From the NCBI GenBank assembly GCA_003427395.1, contig BFEA01000054.1:2811193-2875192 (forward strand): 64,000 bases of DNA, in the 5' to 3' direction. This document shows, piece after piece, positions 55,577 to 64,000 of this stretch (position 1 is its first letter; every line of letters begins with the position of its first letter). Source of the DNA: Chara braunii (lineage: Eukaryota; Streptophyta; Charophyceae; Charales; Characeae). Position numbers and translations under genes: made by a program. The notes under the pieces were generated by a model. That model saw nothing but the letters and a program-made list of their open reading frames with translations. It had not been told where the DNA came from and ran no database searches.

Positions 55577-55611
55577 TGGTATCGGAGCCCGACACGTGGT
55601 CAGGGTCTTAG
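54940..55611 (+). CDS. LTR-encoded ORF of unknown function, copy C
   Basis: 223 residues from ATG 54940 (MTRSWGSDSSYDLDYF). Unknown family. The core HPGFVEITTSFLAFRLLLSY, PWPAIAPYWPNTFCVNC is conserved with copies A and B. The C-terminal half is Pro/Arg-rich (PGTRRPAPRGGPRRPNF), as in nucleic-acid-binding tails. It runs through the end of the LTR and the PBS, stopping 22 bases beyond the PBS. If the LTR call is right the gene would be present in both LTRs. No catalytic motif or membrane segment is evident. Confidence 0.6.
   Translation: MTRSWGSDSSYDLDYFTPIINELIRTRYPCHTENQLCPREFHCATTSDPRCSDFPSPDHTYYFTHPGFVEITTSFLAFRLLLSYHQLSVVPWPAIAPYWPNTFCVNCRRNDAQNTPEFRRPNPGTRRPAPRGGPRRPNFSVPPPPQRNFPVTVVHSAPAPSGLESLAHAPLFRPITFISSRLPHFPKNPWHTPFRTSRPISHSDQEVAPGVRLVSEPDTWSGS
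55577..55589 (+). other. Primer-binding site (initiator tRNA-Met), copy C
   Basis: TGGTATCGGAGCC, one mismatch to the plant consensus TGGTATCAGAGCC. Confidence 0.82.
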
Positions 55612-55730
55612 GATTGATACCACGTTAATTAAGCGACCTGGCTAACCGTGGACGACCTCGCCCTCATAACGCATATAGACGAGACCCTATTGTCACTAGA
55701 AGCAGATCGGCTAAGCGACGAGCAGCCAAT

Positions 55731-58319
55731 ATGGCTGCCAACGTGCAAAATCCAGTTCCGCAACAAAATGCTAACCCACCTAATCAACCTGCCCCACATG
55801 CACGAGCTCCCATGTCGCCACCAAATCTCTATCTATTTGATCCGGCGCACCATCTCGCAAGAGCATGGTTGGCCACGCTTACAGCACAGCAGTACGATGA
55901 TCACGAAGCACAGATCAACATTCCGGCTCGAATGGGAGGAGACGCTCATCACTGGTATAGTACCTATGTGTGGGTGGACCTCCCGAGTTTCGAACGAGAT
56001 TTCAGGAATCGATTTGATTATGTCCACCCTGAGCAAGCGCTGTACATGATCAAGGACCGAGTGCAAAAACCGCTCGAATCCGTTGCGGAATATCGAAACC
56101 GGTTCTACCGAATGTTCGTAAAAATTGAGCGAGGTGACCAAGTAGGGAGAGATCTGTTCATTGACAGACTCCGCAGCCGAACAATAAGGGCTAAGTTGCG
56201 AAAGCAAATCTCCCCCATTACCCATACGCTACAACAAATTATGGCTGCTGCGGAAGAAATGGAACGGAAGTTTGCGGCGAACTCCCTAGAAGGAGAAGAT
56301 TACCCTAGAGACGGAGATTCGACCGAGCTCGCTCGAGCAAGAGCAGAGCTGGCGGCTTTACATAACAAATTTGAAAACATGGGGTTTGTATCAGGACCTG
56401 TCACCTATATGGAACAGATAGGCCCCAAACGGGTAATCATAAGTGAGACTCCGAGCATCTCTGCTCCTATGATGCCCCCGCCCGTCAGGGCATTACCCCC
56501 GCCGCCGGTAGAGGCTCCTGTACGATCAAATGAATCGGCGGCCATTTTCGAACTAACCAAAACTTTGATTAGTTTGATCCAAGAAAGCAAAAAGGAGCAG
56601 CGAGAGCACAATGCTCGGCTGGAAGCGATGATGAGGAACATGCGACCTATTGCGGTGCGTGCCCCTCCGATGCAACAAGGATTAGCCCCCGCCCCTGCTC
56701 TCGGAGGAGCTGCGAACAATCTGAATGTTTGCTACGCCTGTCATCNGCCCGGACATCTAGCCCGTGACTGCCCCCACCGACCCCCACAACAGCGGATCGG
56801 AGTCGCACCTATGGCTGCGGCCCCCATCGCCAACGGACCTGGACGAGTCGGAGCCTTGATGGAAGAAGTAGAGGGTGGGGGAAGTGCTTTGGCCACCACG
56901 GAAGAGGCCGCCGAGCTAATTCCGCTAGATCAGTATGTGTCGCTGGGGTATCCTGGGCTAGGAATGATCGGAACAATCAGACCAGCGCCCGAATCGAAGG
57001 AGGTGGCGGAATGGCGACCGTCCTTAGGAGAAATGGAGTCGGGAGGACCCACCTTCGTCACAGGAGAGATCGATGTATTAAACATCATCCGAGCTTTGGA
57101 CCATCGGACTCCCCTTCCGATCGGTCACCTACTCTCGATCTCCGAGCAAGCCAACGAGCGAATGTTACAGCACTGTAAAGCGAATCGAAAGCGATTCGCT
57201 CTCGCCCGAGCACCGAACGGAAAAGCCAAAGGCCCTGCATCGGAAGAAGACCCAACGAACACTCCGGAACCGATACGGTTAGGATTAATTCAGAAAGACG
57301 ATCATTTCCTACGGATTAAACCCATTTTGTGGAAATCCGCAGAGTGCGATATAGAAATTTGGGGAATTCCTTACGACGCAATTATAGACTCGGGAGCAGC
57401 TGTGTTGGCTATTTCACTGAGAGTGGTCGAAAGGGCAGGCAAGAAAAACGATCTGATCATGCTCACCGAGAAAGATCAACTCGTTTCAGCAGATGAGGAA
57501 AAGATTAAAACTGTGGGGAGAATGACCAACGTCGCCTTCCGATTAGGAAAAGTACACGTGCTTGGGGATGTCGTAGTACTAGATGTTAATACGTACGACG
57601 TTCTTTTCGGACTTCCTGCTCTTGTGGCGTTACGAGCAAACCTGGATTTCAAACGACGAGCGATCGTTCTCCGAAATTCAGGAGAAAAACCCTATGCTGT
57701 GCCCATGCGATTAACCCTTCGCACTGCTATTAACGCGGTTCCACGGGTTTCGCCGATGATGGCAGAGACTCTTCGCATGATCTCTTGGGACGAACCCACA
57801 GAAGGAAAGTCATCAACTGAAGATACGGAGAGCAGTGACGAGGATGATCCGGAGATCTTGAAATTGACACGACAACGTGTTTGTTACCCACCGCCCAAAA
57901 CGATAGCGAGAACGATGCAACTGACCAGCCGAAAAATTCAAAGGACCAAGGCAATGATCTTGGGGGAGCCCCTCGTGCAAATTTCGAGGATGGTCAACTC
58001 TTTGGAACCCCCTCAAACTCTGTACGAAGGGATCACCCCTCTCCTCGCCAGGTACAGCGACAAAAAACATTTTTGCGACATTACGGAACTACCTAAGTCT
58101 ATACTAACATCGGCTAAAGAAGTGAGATTGTTTCGCTTAGGGGCGGAAGCAAGCTCTCTGGAACCCCCTGGGCGTTTTGAAGCAGAAACAGACGGACTAG
58201 GGATAAAAATCGCAGCTAAGGAAGTGTCATGGCAGGATGTTTGTGACGGGATTACCCCGGAAGGACACGTGGCAATCCGAGAAGAGGATGCTCAGATGAT
58301 GGCCACGGTGTTCTCCTGA
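55731..58319 (+). CDS. Gypsy Gag-protease
   Basis: 862 codons from ATG 55731. Residues ~25-190 form a retrotransposon gag/capsid-like domain (YLFDPAHHLARAWLATL, GGDAHHWYSTYVWVDLPSFE, KPLESVAEYRNRFYRMF). A coiled Glu/Lys-rich region follows. A CCHC zinc knuckle CYACH.PGHLARDC is at ~334 (one codon holds an N). The aspartic protease with DSGAAVLAIS is at ~553, and VLFGLPAL later matches the retropepsin flap-distal motif. Gag packages the RNA and the protease matures the polyprotein. Gag and PR share one frame, while RT lies in the -1 frame, so a frameshift would be needed to make Gag-Pol. Confidence 0.9.
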   Translation: MAANVQNPVPQQNANPPNQPAPHARAPMSPPNLYLFDPAHHLARAWLATLTAQQYDDHEAQINIPARMGGDAHHWYSTYVWVDLPSFERDFRNRFDYVHPEQALYMIKDRVQKPLESVAEYRNRFYRMFVKIERGDQVGRDLFIDRLRSRTIRAKLRKQISPITHTLQQIMAAAEEMERKFAANSLEGEDYPRDGDSTELARARAELAALHNKFENMGFVSGPVTYMEQIGPKRVIISETPSISAPMMPPPVRALPPPPVEAPVRSNESAAIFELTKTLISLIQESKKEQREHNARLEAMMRNMRPIAVRAPPMQQGLAPAPALGGAANNLNVCYACHXPGHLARDCPHRPPQQRIGVAPMAAAPIANGPGRVGALMEEVEGGGSALATTEEAAELIPLDQYVSLGYPGLGMIGTIRPAPESKEVAEWRPSLGEMESGGPTFVTGEIDVLNIIRALDHRTPLPIGHLLSISEQANERMLQHCKANRKRFALARAPNGKAKGPASEEDPTNTPEPIRLGLIQKDDHFLRIKPILWKSAECDIEIWGIPYDAIIDSGAAVLAISLRVVERAGKKNDLIMLTEKDQLVSADEEKIKTVGRMTNVAFRLGKVHVLGDVVVLDVNTYDVLFGLPALVALRANLDFKRRAIVLRNSGEKPYAVPMRLTLRTAINAVPRVSPMMAETLRMISWDEPTEGKSSTEDTESSDEDDPEILKLTRQRVCYPPPKTIARTMQLTSRKIQRTKAMILGEPLVQISRMVNSLEPPQTLYEGITPLLARYSDKKHFCDITELPKSILTSAKEVRLFRLGAEASSLEPPGRFEAETDGLGIKIAAKEVSWQDVCDGITPEGHVAIREEDAQMMATVFS

Positions 58320-59959
58320 CAATCGGATCATTCATTCATCTCGCGCCTCTACCCGATTCGACAAAACAGACGAACACGAAACAGATTGACGTTCGGATCG
58401 GGAACCAACTTTTCGAACTGCACGTTCCACAATATGTGCCGGATGAAATCCACCGGGTAATTGCGGATATTCTAACGGAATACCAAGGAGCAATTAGTGT
58501 GTCAGACACTAACATCGGGTTGTAGTTAGTAATCCAACATGAAATTCAGATAGGAAATCACCTCCCAATTCATTTCAAACCTTATCGCTATTCCTTGATT
58601 GAACGCATAAAGGCTCTCGAACGAATTCGGGAGTTCGAAGCCAGTGGTTGGATTGAACCTGCTACTGAACCTTGGTCCTTTCTCGTAGTATTAGTGCCGA
58701 AGAAAAACTGCGCGATTCGCATTTGCATTGATTATCGCAAGCTGAATGAAATCACGATCAAAGATGTGTATCCCCTCCCCCGGATTGATGATCTATTGGA
58801 TGCGATTGGGTGCGCTAATTATTTCAGCAAGTTTGATATTCGGCATGGCTTCGCGCATATTCTGGTAAGGGAAGAAGATCGACCGAAAACGGCCTTTGTG
58901 TTGTTTGAGGGCACGTGGCAGTGGGTTCGATGTCCGATGGGGATTTGCAATGCGCCTGNCANGTTTCAGCGAGCAATGAACATGACGTTCCANAATTTCG
59001 TCAACANGANNCGGCTGACGCAAGGGATGATTAACTTNTGCGTNATCGTGTACATGGACGATATCCTGGTCTATTCGGAAACCTATCACGGGCACGCGCA
59101 ACATATTGAATGGACATTGGGCGCGCTGAGAGACGCTGGGTTCAAGATTGCGCTTGAGAAGAGCGAATTTTTCCTCTCGGAAATTTTGTTTTTGGGCTAC
59201 GTCGTGACACGTGGAGGATTGCGGCCGAACTCGAGAAAAGTTGTGGCTGTAAAAGAAGCCCCGGTTCCCACGTCACTGACGCAGGTTCGAGCCTTCTTGG
59301 GACTGGCATCGTACTACCGGCGCTTCATCAAGGGCTTTGCCGCAATTGCACGACCGTTAACGAACCTGTTACGGAAGGACCAACCTCTCAGTTGGGACGC
59401 GGAGTGCCAACAGGCCTTTGCAACCCTCAAAGACGCTCTGGCAACAACCCCTATTTTGATTCGGCCGGACCCCTCGAAGCAGTTCATCCTCATCACGGAC
59501 TGGCAACCGAAAGCTATTTCCGCTATTTTAGCCCAGAAGGGGAACGATGGTCGAGAACACGTCATCGAGTACGCGTCTCGAACCATACCGGACGAATGAA
59601 GAAACGACTCCGCACCTCAAGGTGAGTGCTATATGGTAGTTTGGGGAATCCAGCACTTCCATCCGTATCTCTACGGACAAAAGTTTCGCCTCGTAACGGA
59701 TCACGAACCTCTGCTGGCGTTGAAGAAGCTCACCAACTACACGGGCATGATTGGCCGTTGGGCGGTGTGATTGCAAGAATACGACTTCAATATCGTCCAT
59801 CGAAAGAGTGAGCGACACGACAACGCGGACGGGCTGACACGTCTGCACCGACCTGTCAAGGTACCAAAGGGCGAGGAAATTACACCGTGGAAGGAGCCAG
59901 ACTTGACCAACGAGCCTAAGTACGGACAAGTGGCAGTCCTCCCACGGGGCAAGAAGTGA
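58320..59959 (+). pseudogene. Gypsy reverse transcriptase-RNase H, with nonsense codons
   Basis: Linker from 58320 in the RT frame (QLFELHVPQYVPDEIHRVIA), TAG at about 58523, then RT from about 58595: FEASGWIEPATEPWSFLVVL, RICIDYRKLNEI, FSKFDIRHGFAHILV, CPMGICNAP and VYMDDILVYSE (about 59048-59079; both Asp present). Next come the FLGYVV thumb block, RAFLGLASYYRRFIKGF and RNase H (LITDWQPKAISAILAQ, LVTDHEPLL, DNADGLTRLH). Further in-frame stops: TGA at 59597 and TGA near 59768 (TGG to TGA in RWAVWLQEY context). Several N bases fall in the palm. The RT-RH frame ends TGA at 59957-59959. Confidence 0.9.
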
Positions 59960-59969
59960 ATCAGTGGCG

Positions 59970-61736
59970 ATGGGTGATGGAGGTAACCCCACTACCCCTC
60001 TCTCCCCCCCTTCATCTTCGTCTCTCCTCTCCCTGCCTGACAAATTTTGCTATTTTTGTGAAGCCATCTCCCGCGTATACTCGGTCTCCACGTGTCCCAA
60101 TGGAGAAGGGTATGTCGATTGGATAGATTGTCGACAGTGCGTTGCACGAGCCATCCTATACAGAAACGATAATAAACCGTGGTTGTGCCCCTTGTGCCGG
60201 ACCAACAAGATTCCGACCGAGGCTCGCTTTTTGGATGCCCCGTCAAAAGGATTGGAAAAGACCCGGAAGTTCAGAAGGGCCGAAGTATGGACGGATATTG
60301 CCTTGATTGCCACCCTAGTAGGTAACCCCCTCCAGGATTTCACTAAGGAAGATCGGAGGAGGGCCAACGAAAGGGCTCGGNATTATCGATGGATAGAGGG
60401 TAGATTAGAAAAACGGAAAACGGACGGTAGTGGGATTTGGATGGTAGTGCCGCATCCGTTCATGNGGTACGACTGGGTTNANACANCCCACGAGGAAANT
60501 GNNGCTCATTTTGCCGTACGAATCACGGAGTCCACTATCGACAAAAATGAGTGGTATTGGTCCAATATCCGCGACGATGTGAAATACATTGTCGCCAACT
60601 GTCAGGTCTGCGCCACTGACAAGGCGCCGATTCAACCGCCAAGATCGATAGTGCCCACGGTTGTTGAACGACCATTTCAAAGAGTGAGCATGGACACTAC
60701 CGACGTAGTGGTGCCCCTTGGCCTTAATAGCTGCGAATATTCAATCCTATTGGTATTTGTCGACCGTTTCTCAAAATGGATCAAAGCGTATCCTTGTCGC
60801 ACGAGGTAAGCCACGGAAATCGCGTGGTATGTCAACCGTTTCCTCGGGATGCATCAGGATACGGAAGAAATCCTTACCGACAACGGAGCTGAATTTAGGG
60901 GAGAAGTACTAAGGAATCTGGTCCTACATGGCGTCGCCATACGTAACACTGCACCCCATATGTCCCAACCCAATGGACTGGTCGAAAACGCTAACCGGGT
61001 GATAAAGACAGCGTTGCGACGTAACATCGCGGCACGGGATCCGAGACCCTTGCCCGATATCGTCGATCACATCCTGGCGGTCCATCGAGGAACGCCCCAC
61101 GAATCGACGGGGCTGAGCCCCTTCCAATTAAGGACCAATATCGTCGCTTGCGTTTCAATACCAAGCCTCCCGAACGAGTCTACAGTGAACCGACGTCCCA
61201 CCAGGGCCACGGCTAGGGACAAGGCCAAACGGCACCTAGAGCTAATGGAACGGTCACTGCCCAGGCTAGCCCGAAAACGACAGAAAATGATCGAACTAGC
61301 CCAAGGCCGACAGATCCGGAGCTACGAGGCCCGAAATGGGAATGCGGGTCCACGGCCCCAATACAAATTGGGGGACGTAGTGCAGGTGAGGAAATGTGCT
61401 CGCCAGGGTAAGCTAGCGCCACGATTCTTCGGGCGATATCGCGTGATCGAGCTCGGCCCCAACGGCGTGGACACTGTGCATCTCGCCCCCCGGAAGCCTC
61501 TAGCAGCCGATCAGCCCGCCCGATCATACGCCACGTGTCCTATCTTCGCCTCCTCCCCTCTGCTCCGTCTCCTTCTCCCTCGATCTCTCCTTCTGAGGAA
61601 CCCGAAGACGACGGCTATGACTCTCCGCCATCCCCCTCTTCCTCTTGCTCCCTCTCTGCCTCTCTGTCTCCATCGCCATCGCCATGAGTTTTCTGGAGGA
61701 AAGAGCCCTCAGCGAAGCATCGCTTGCACCCCGTGA
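59970..61736 (+). pseudogene. PHD-like finger fused to gypsy integrase, one nonsense codon
   Basis: Own ATG at 59970, 11 bases after the RT-RH stop and in a different frame. About residues 27-76 have seven Cys: CYFC, TC, DCRQC, then PWLCPLC, ending in the W-x-C-x2-C signature of PHD fingers, though one ligand is not in the usual place. Then the integrase HHCC domain (HEE..AHF, CQVC), catalytic core with MDTTDVVVP, LTDNGAEF and GLVENANR (D,D,E; 34 residues between the last two), and a C-terminal YKLGDVVQVR / PRFFGRYRVI GPY/F-like module. TAA at 60807 interrupts the core in frame. The integrase inserts the cDNA; the finger could read chromatin (inference). Confidence 0.85.
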
Positions 61737-62163
61737 TCGATTGATGATCCGACAAGTCTATCATCCCCATCTCAGTCCAGATCTCCGGCGGCTTGCGCAC
61801 TTTTTTTGCACGGGAGGCGTGTATGCAGCGGCGGTGTTCAGAATCGAGGGCCGGCCCAACGCAGTGGTACTGGCCGAGGCAGTAGCAGTTCATCAGCGAG
61901 CGGTGCCAGGTGTCAGCCGCATATTGGTCGTCATCAACTTCCGTGGCGATCTCTCCATACTTCTCCCTTTACGACATTCGGCGGTGAGGACGTCGCTGCG
62001 CGCGTGGGCAAACGATCTGGTCGCCGAGTGGACCCAGCTTCTGGCTCGCCCCGGGGACACGGTCGCGCCGACACGAGCAATCGAATACGACGGCCTTCGC
62101 ATGTACCAACGTGATCCGCCGACGGTTCTCCCTGTTGTTGTTCCCTTCCCTCGCCCCCAATGA
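61684..62163 (+). CDS. ORF-X, unknown protein downstream of integrase
   Basis: 159 residues (MSFLEERALSEASLAPRDRL). It starts inside the last codons of the integrase frame and ends with TGA at 62161, overlapping the next ATG. Middle: YAAAVFRIEGRPNAVVLAEA and RILVVINFRGDLSILLPL, predicted alternating strands and helix; then VAEWTQLLARPGDTVAPTRA. No recognised domain, signal or membrane segment. An envelope-like role is not supported by any transmembrane helix. Confidence 0.55.
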   Translation: MSFLEERALSEASLAPRDRLMIRQVYHPHLSPDLRRLAHFFCTGGVYAAAVFRIEGRPNAVVLAEAVAVHQRAVPGVSRILVVINFRGDLSILLPLRHSAVRTSLRAWANDLVAEWTQLLARPGDTVAPTRAIEYDGLRMYQRDPPTVLPVVVPFPRPQ

Positions 62164-63272
62164 GTCTCTCTTCGATCTCCGTTTTTGATCTCCCCTCTAC
62201 CCTCCCCACCTGCTGGCAGTCCGATATCCATCCTCGCCTTTCCTACTGTCTAACGACAGTTGCTGTCCCCGACATTCATCCCCCACACTGGCAACTGTGG
62301 CGCGAAGACTTCGTCGAGCTTTCACTGTGCTTAGTCGAGGTACGGCTGACGTGGACCGAGGACGAGGCGCGCCCGCCTTGCATAGAGCGCCTGGAGTTGC
62401 TGTTCATCCAGGCTTGGCGAACCAACGTGGAGGGAGAACTCCTTGCGTTTCTGTTCGGTACAGTACGGCCCAGACATCAGAAACTCATCGCGCAAGAGCT
62501 GGCGATCCCGGTAGCGCAGCTCGCGGACGATCTCCCTCTCGACATCATCTCGCATGACGACGAGCACCCGATTCCTCATGTACTTTCTCGCACGTTGACG
62601 CCGTATCTCCAGTGGTCGGCTTGTGTGGAGGGAGCCACAGAGCGCATCCTGCCGTCGCAGCAGCAGCATTTGGATCCCCGGACGGTTTGTGATCCTGCCT
62701 TCTTCAGGCATCCAGCGGCAGAGCAGCTTGATGCCATTCGAGAGGAAGAAAAGGAGGAAGAAAGCACTGAGAGTGACGAAGGAGAAGACGAGCGAGAAGA
62801 AAGTGGGGAAAGCGGCGAAGTACTCGGGGAAGAGGACGAAACCCCCGAAGAAGGAAGCTATAGCGAGCATTGCGAGGGGGAGCAGAGCAAGGAAGAAGAA
62901 GAAGACGACGAAGGAGAAGAGGAGAACGAAGAAGGACATGCGGAATCGGAGTGGGAATCTGTGCCGGAAGAAGCGCTGCGTACGGGCACGGAGGCTGAAG
63001 ATCCGGAGGCAGCCCGCAAAAGAGAAGAAACCGCGGCCGGGAAGAGGGAACTAGAGTTTGCGAGCGGGGCAAGCTTGCACGTCCACGACGACCCAAACCA
63101 AGATCCGGAGCTGCCCCGACCAGAACATGGCGACCTCACGGCCACGACTCCAACCCCATCAACGTGGCGACGGAGCCGATTTCCCTCCTCCCCAACCCAT
63201 CCCCCAGTTCGCCGACATACCGATACGGGCGATCGGCCTTCGTCCCCGATTACTCTCTCGCCGTCCTCTTGA
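62160..63272 (+). CDS. ORF-Y, unknown acidic protein
   Basis: 370 residues from ATG 62160, sharing ATGA with the ORF-X stop. N-terminal ~190 residues look globular (LWREDFVELSLCLVEVRLTW, LELLFIQAWRTNVEGELLAF). Residues ~195-285 are almost wholly Glu/Asp/Ser; the C-terminus is Pro/Thr/Ser-rich. No known family. The acidic stretch is in frame and contains no stop, although it is purine-rich and would be prone to slippage. Confidence 0.55.
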   Translation: MSLSSISVFDLPSTLPTCWQSDIHPRLSYCLTTVAVPDIHPPHWQLWREDFVELSLCLVEVRLTWTEDEARPPCIERLELLFIQAWRTNVEGELLAFLFGTVRPRHQKLIAQELAIPVAQLADDLPLDIISHDDEHPIPHVLSRTLTPYLQWSACVEGATERILPSQQQHLDPRTVCDPAFFRHPAAEQLDAIREEEKEEESTESDEGEDEREESGESGEVLGEEDETPEEGSYSEHCEGEQSKEEEEDDEGEEENEEGHAESEWESVPEEALRTGTEAEDPEAARKREETAAGKRELEFASGASLHVHDDPNQDPELPRPEHGDLTATTPTPSTWRRSRFPSSPTHPPVRRHTDTGDRPSSPITLSPSS

Positions 63273-63750
63273 CTACCTCACCCTCCGCCAGCTCACCACC
63301 CCCATCACGTTCCCCTCCAACCCGTTTCCCCGCGACACCTTCCACCACTTGTATGTTGCTCGCCTCGCTATAGTAGTGCACCCCCACCCCTCCATTCAGT
63401 GCGCCGTCCCAACCTTCTGCCTCCATGTTTTGCTCCTTAGTGCCGCGTGGCGAGGCCACAATATGATCGGGGTTTATTGCATAGTAACGGGGACCATCCC
63501 CGCCTGCGAAGATCACGATCGTTTCCGCGCGGCACTTTTCCGAACTCTCACCACCCTCTATCCCGATTACCTCGCGTCCCTCGCTCGCAATGGCAACCGT
63601 TTCCCCCGCTTCCACCGCATCGTCCGCTACCGAGCGCTTCCAGAATCTGCAGCCGGGATGGAAAGGTTTCTACCCCCGCTACCCCTAAGCCCTCCACCCC
63701 GCCATGCCGCCATGCACCGGCTCCCTTTTCCCCTTCCAGTTAATTACTGA
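63127..63750 (+). CDS. ORF-Z, unknown protein overlapping ORF-Y
   Basis: 207 residues from ATG 63127 in a strong context (GAACATGGC), overlapping ORF-Y by 146 bases in another frame. N-terminal ~60 residues Pro/Arg-rich; core FHHLYVARLAIVVHPHPSIQ, FCLHVLLLSAAWRGHNMIG, FRAALFRTLTTLYPDYL; ends PFPLPVNY. Loosely similar in layout to ORF-X (strand-rich segment, then helix with W). No known domain. Confidence 0.55.
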   Translation: MATSRPRLQPHQRGDGADFPPPQPIPQFADIPIRAIGLRPRLLSRRPLDYLTLRQLTTPITFPSNPFPRDTFHHLYVARLAIVVHPHPSIQCAVPTFCLHVLLLSAAWRGHNMIGVYCIVTGTIPACEDHDRFRAALFRTLTTLYPDYLASLARNGNRFPRFHRIVRYRALPESAAGMERFLPPLPLSPPPRHAAMHRLPFPLPVNY

Positions 63751-63995
63751 TGCAACCGGTAATGGACGCGTGTTGCGGTAACGGGACGAGAAAAATCTCG
63801 TCCTTGGACTGTCGAGAGCCCAATCTAAGGACGTAGTAGAAGAGCAAAGTTGCCACGTTGGATGACGTCCGCACGCAATCGAACGGTAAGTGGCATAAAG
63901 AGAAGTGTTCCGCATGTCGATCGATTAGAGAAATCGACACGTGTCAACAAGCAAGCAGGCGCTTGCTAATATTGGAACCCCCTGGGCGTCACATA
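63751..63995 (+). other. 3' non-coding region of gypsy copy C
   Basis: A hairpin GGGACGAGAAAAATCTCGTCC lies at 63783-63803. No convincing polypurine tract; the bases before 63996 read CCCCCTGGGCGTCACATA. The final TGTGA (63996-64000) equals the start of the LTR. Confidence 0.5.
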
Positions 63996-64000
63996 TGTGA

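Larger units (their letters stand above)
53236..64000 (+). mobile_element. Gypsy copy C, near-complete LTR retrotransposon
   Basis: Order: LTR (53236-~55576) with its own ORF, PBS, gag-PR, RT-RH, PHD-like/integrase, ORF-X, ORF-Y, ORF-Z, then non-coding DNA to a probable 3' LTR start at 63996. PR-RT-RH-IN order defines Ty3/gypsy. It is inserted in a minus-strand LINE. The internal part is about 8.4 kb, long for the family because of the extra ORFs. Confidence 0.88.

Noticed and set aside
62331-62939. Minus-strand frame opposite ORF-Y
   Set aside because: Phe/Leu-rich peptide is the complement of the Glu-rich tract, a shadow frame.
61684-63750. ORF-X, Y or Z as a retroviral-type envelope gene
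   Set aside because: No signal peptide, furin-like site or transmembrane helix in any of the three.

Overview
This is eukaryotic, repeat-dominated nuclear DNA. The signs point to a streptophyte, possibly a charophyte alga such as Chara; that is a guess from the overall pattern. I see TTTAGGG-type interstitial telomere motifs, a U6 copy close to the plant sequence, an initiator-Met primer-binding site in a Ty3/gypsy element, many APE-type LINEs, long CT/GA/CA microsatellites and N gaps set inside them. Only one probable host gene is visible: an intact single-exon NSUN-type RNA m5C methyltransferase at 570-2615 (minus). Everything else recognisable is mobile or repetitive DNA.

Layout. 1-5.3 kb: the methyltransferase, a local repeat cluster just upstream of its start, then purine-rich low-complexity DNA. 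5.3-6.6 kb: three abutting Harbinger/Tourist-like foldback elements with TAA junctions. 6.8-28.8 kb: a LINE graveyard. It holds a decayed near-complete copy (about 6.8-14.8 kb), 5'-truncated copies (15.5-18.5, 21.8-23.2 and 23.2-27.2 kb) and a minus-strand fragment (27.2-28.8 kb). Several share a hairpin-bearing 3' tail ending in poly(A). A U6 retropseudogene and tRNA-like SINE-type sequences lie at 19.7-20.4 kb. 28.8-32.1 kb: a gypsy LTR plus truncated gag (copy A). 33.2-33.7 kb: a minus-strand retroelement protease fragment. 34.2-34.8 kb: a roughly 160-bp AT-rich tandem repeat. 35.5-36.2 kb: a gap inside microsatellites. 37.3-41.3 kb: a nest of two short inverted-repeat MITE families. 38.2-39.5 and 46.6-47.9 kb: two LTRs of a second LTR family. 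41.6-43.4 kb: an LTR-only remnant (copy B) of the gypsy family. 50.45-50.54 kb: a hammerhead-ribozyme-like motif. 51.3-53.2 kb: a minus-strand LINE 3' half.

53.2-64.0 kb: gypsy copy C, inserted into that LINE and nearly complete. Its order is a long LTR carrying its own ORF, an iMet primer-binding site, gag-protease, RT-RNase H, a cysteine-rich PHD-like finger fused to integrase, then three overlapping unknown ORFs. The last five bases of the window match the first five of the LTR, so a 3' LTR probably starts at 63996.

The best candidates for something undescribed are in gypsy copy C. They are the LTR-encoded protein with a CxxC motif, the zinc finger placed between RNase H and integrase, and the downstream ORF cascade (one junction is an ATGA stop/start overlap), whose frames stay open although pol carries several nonsense codons. 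The hammerhead candidate at 50.45 kb is the strongest non-coding signal.
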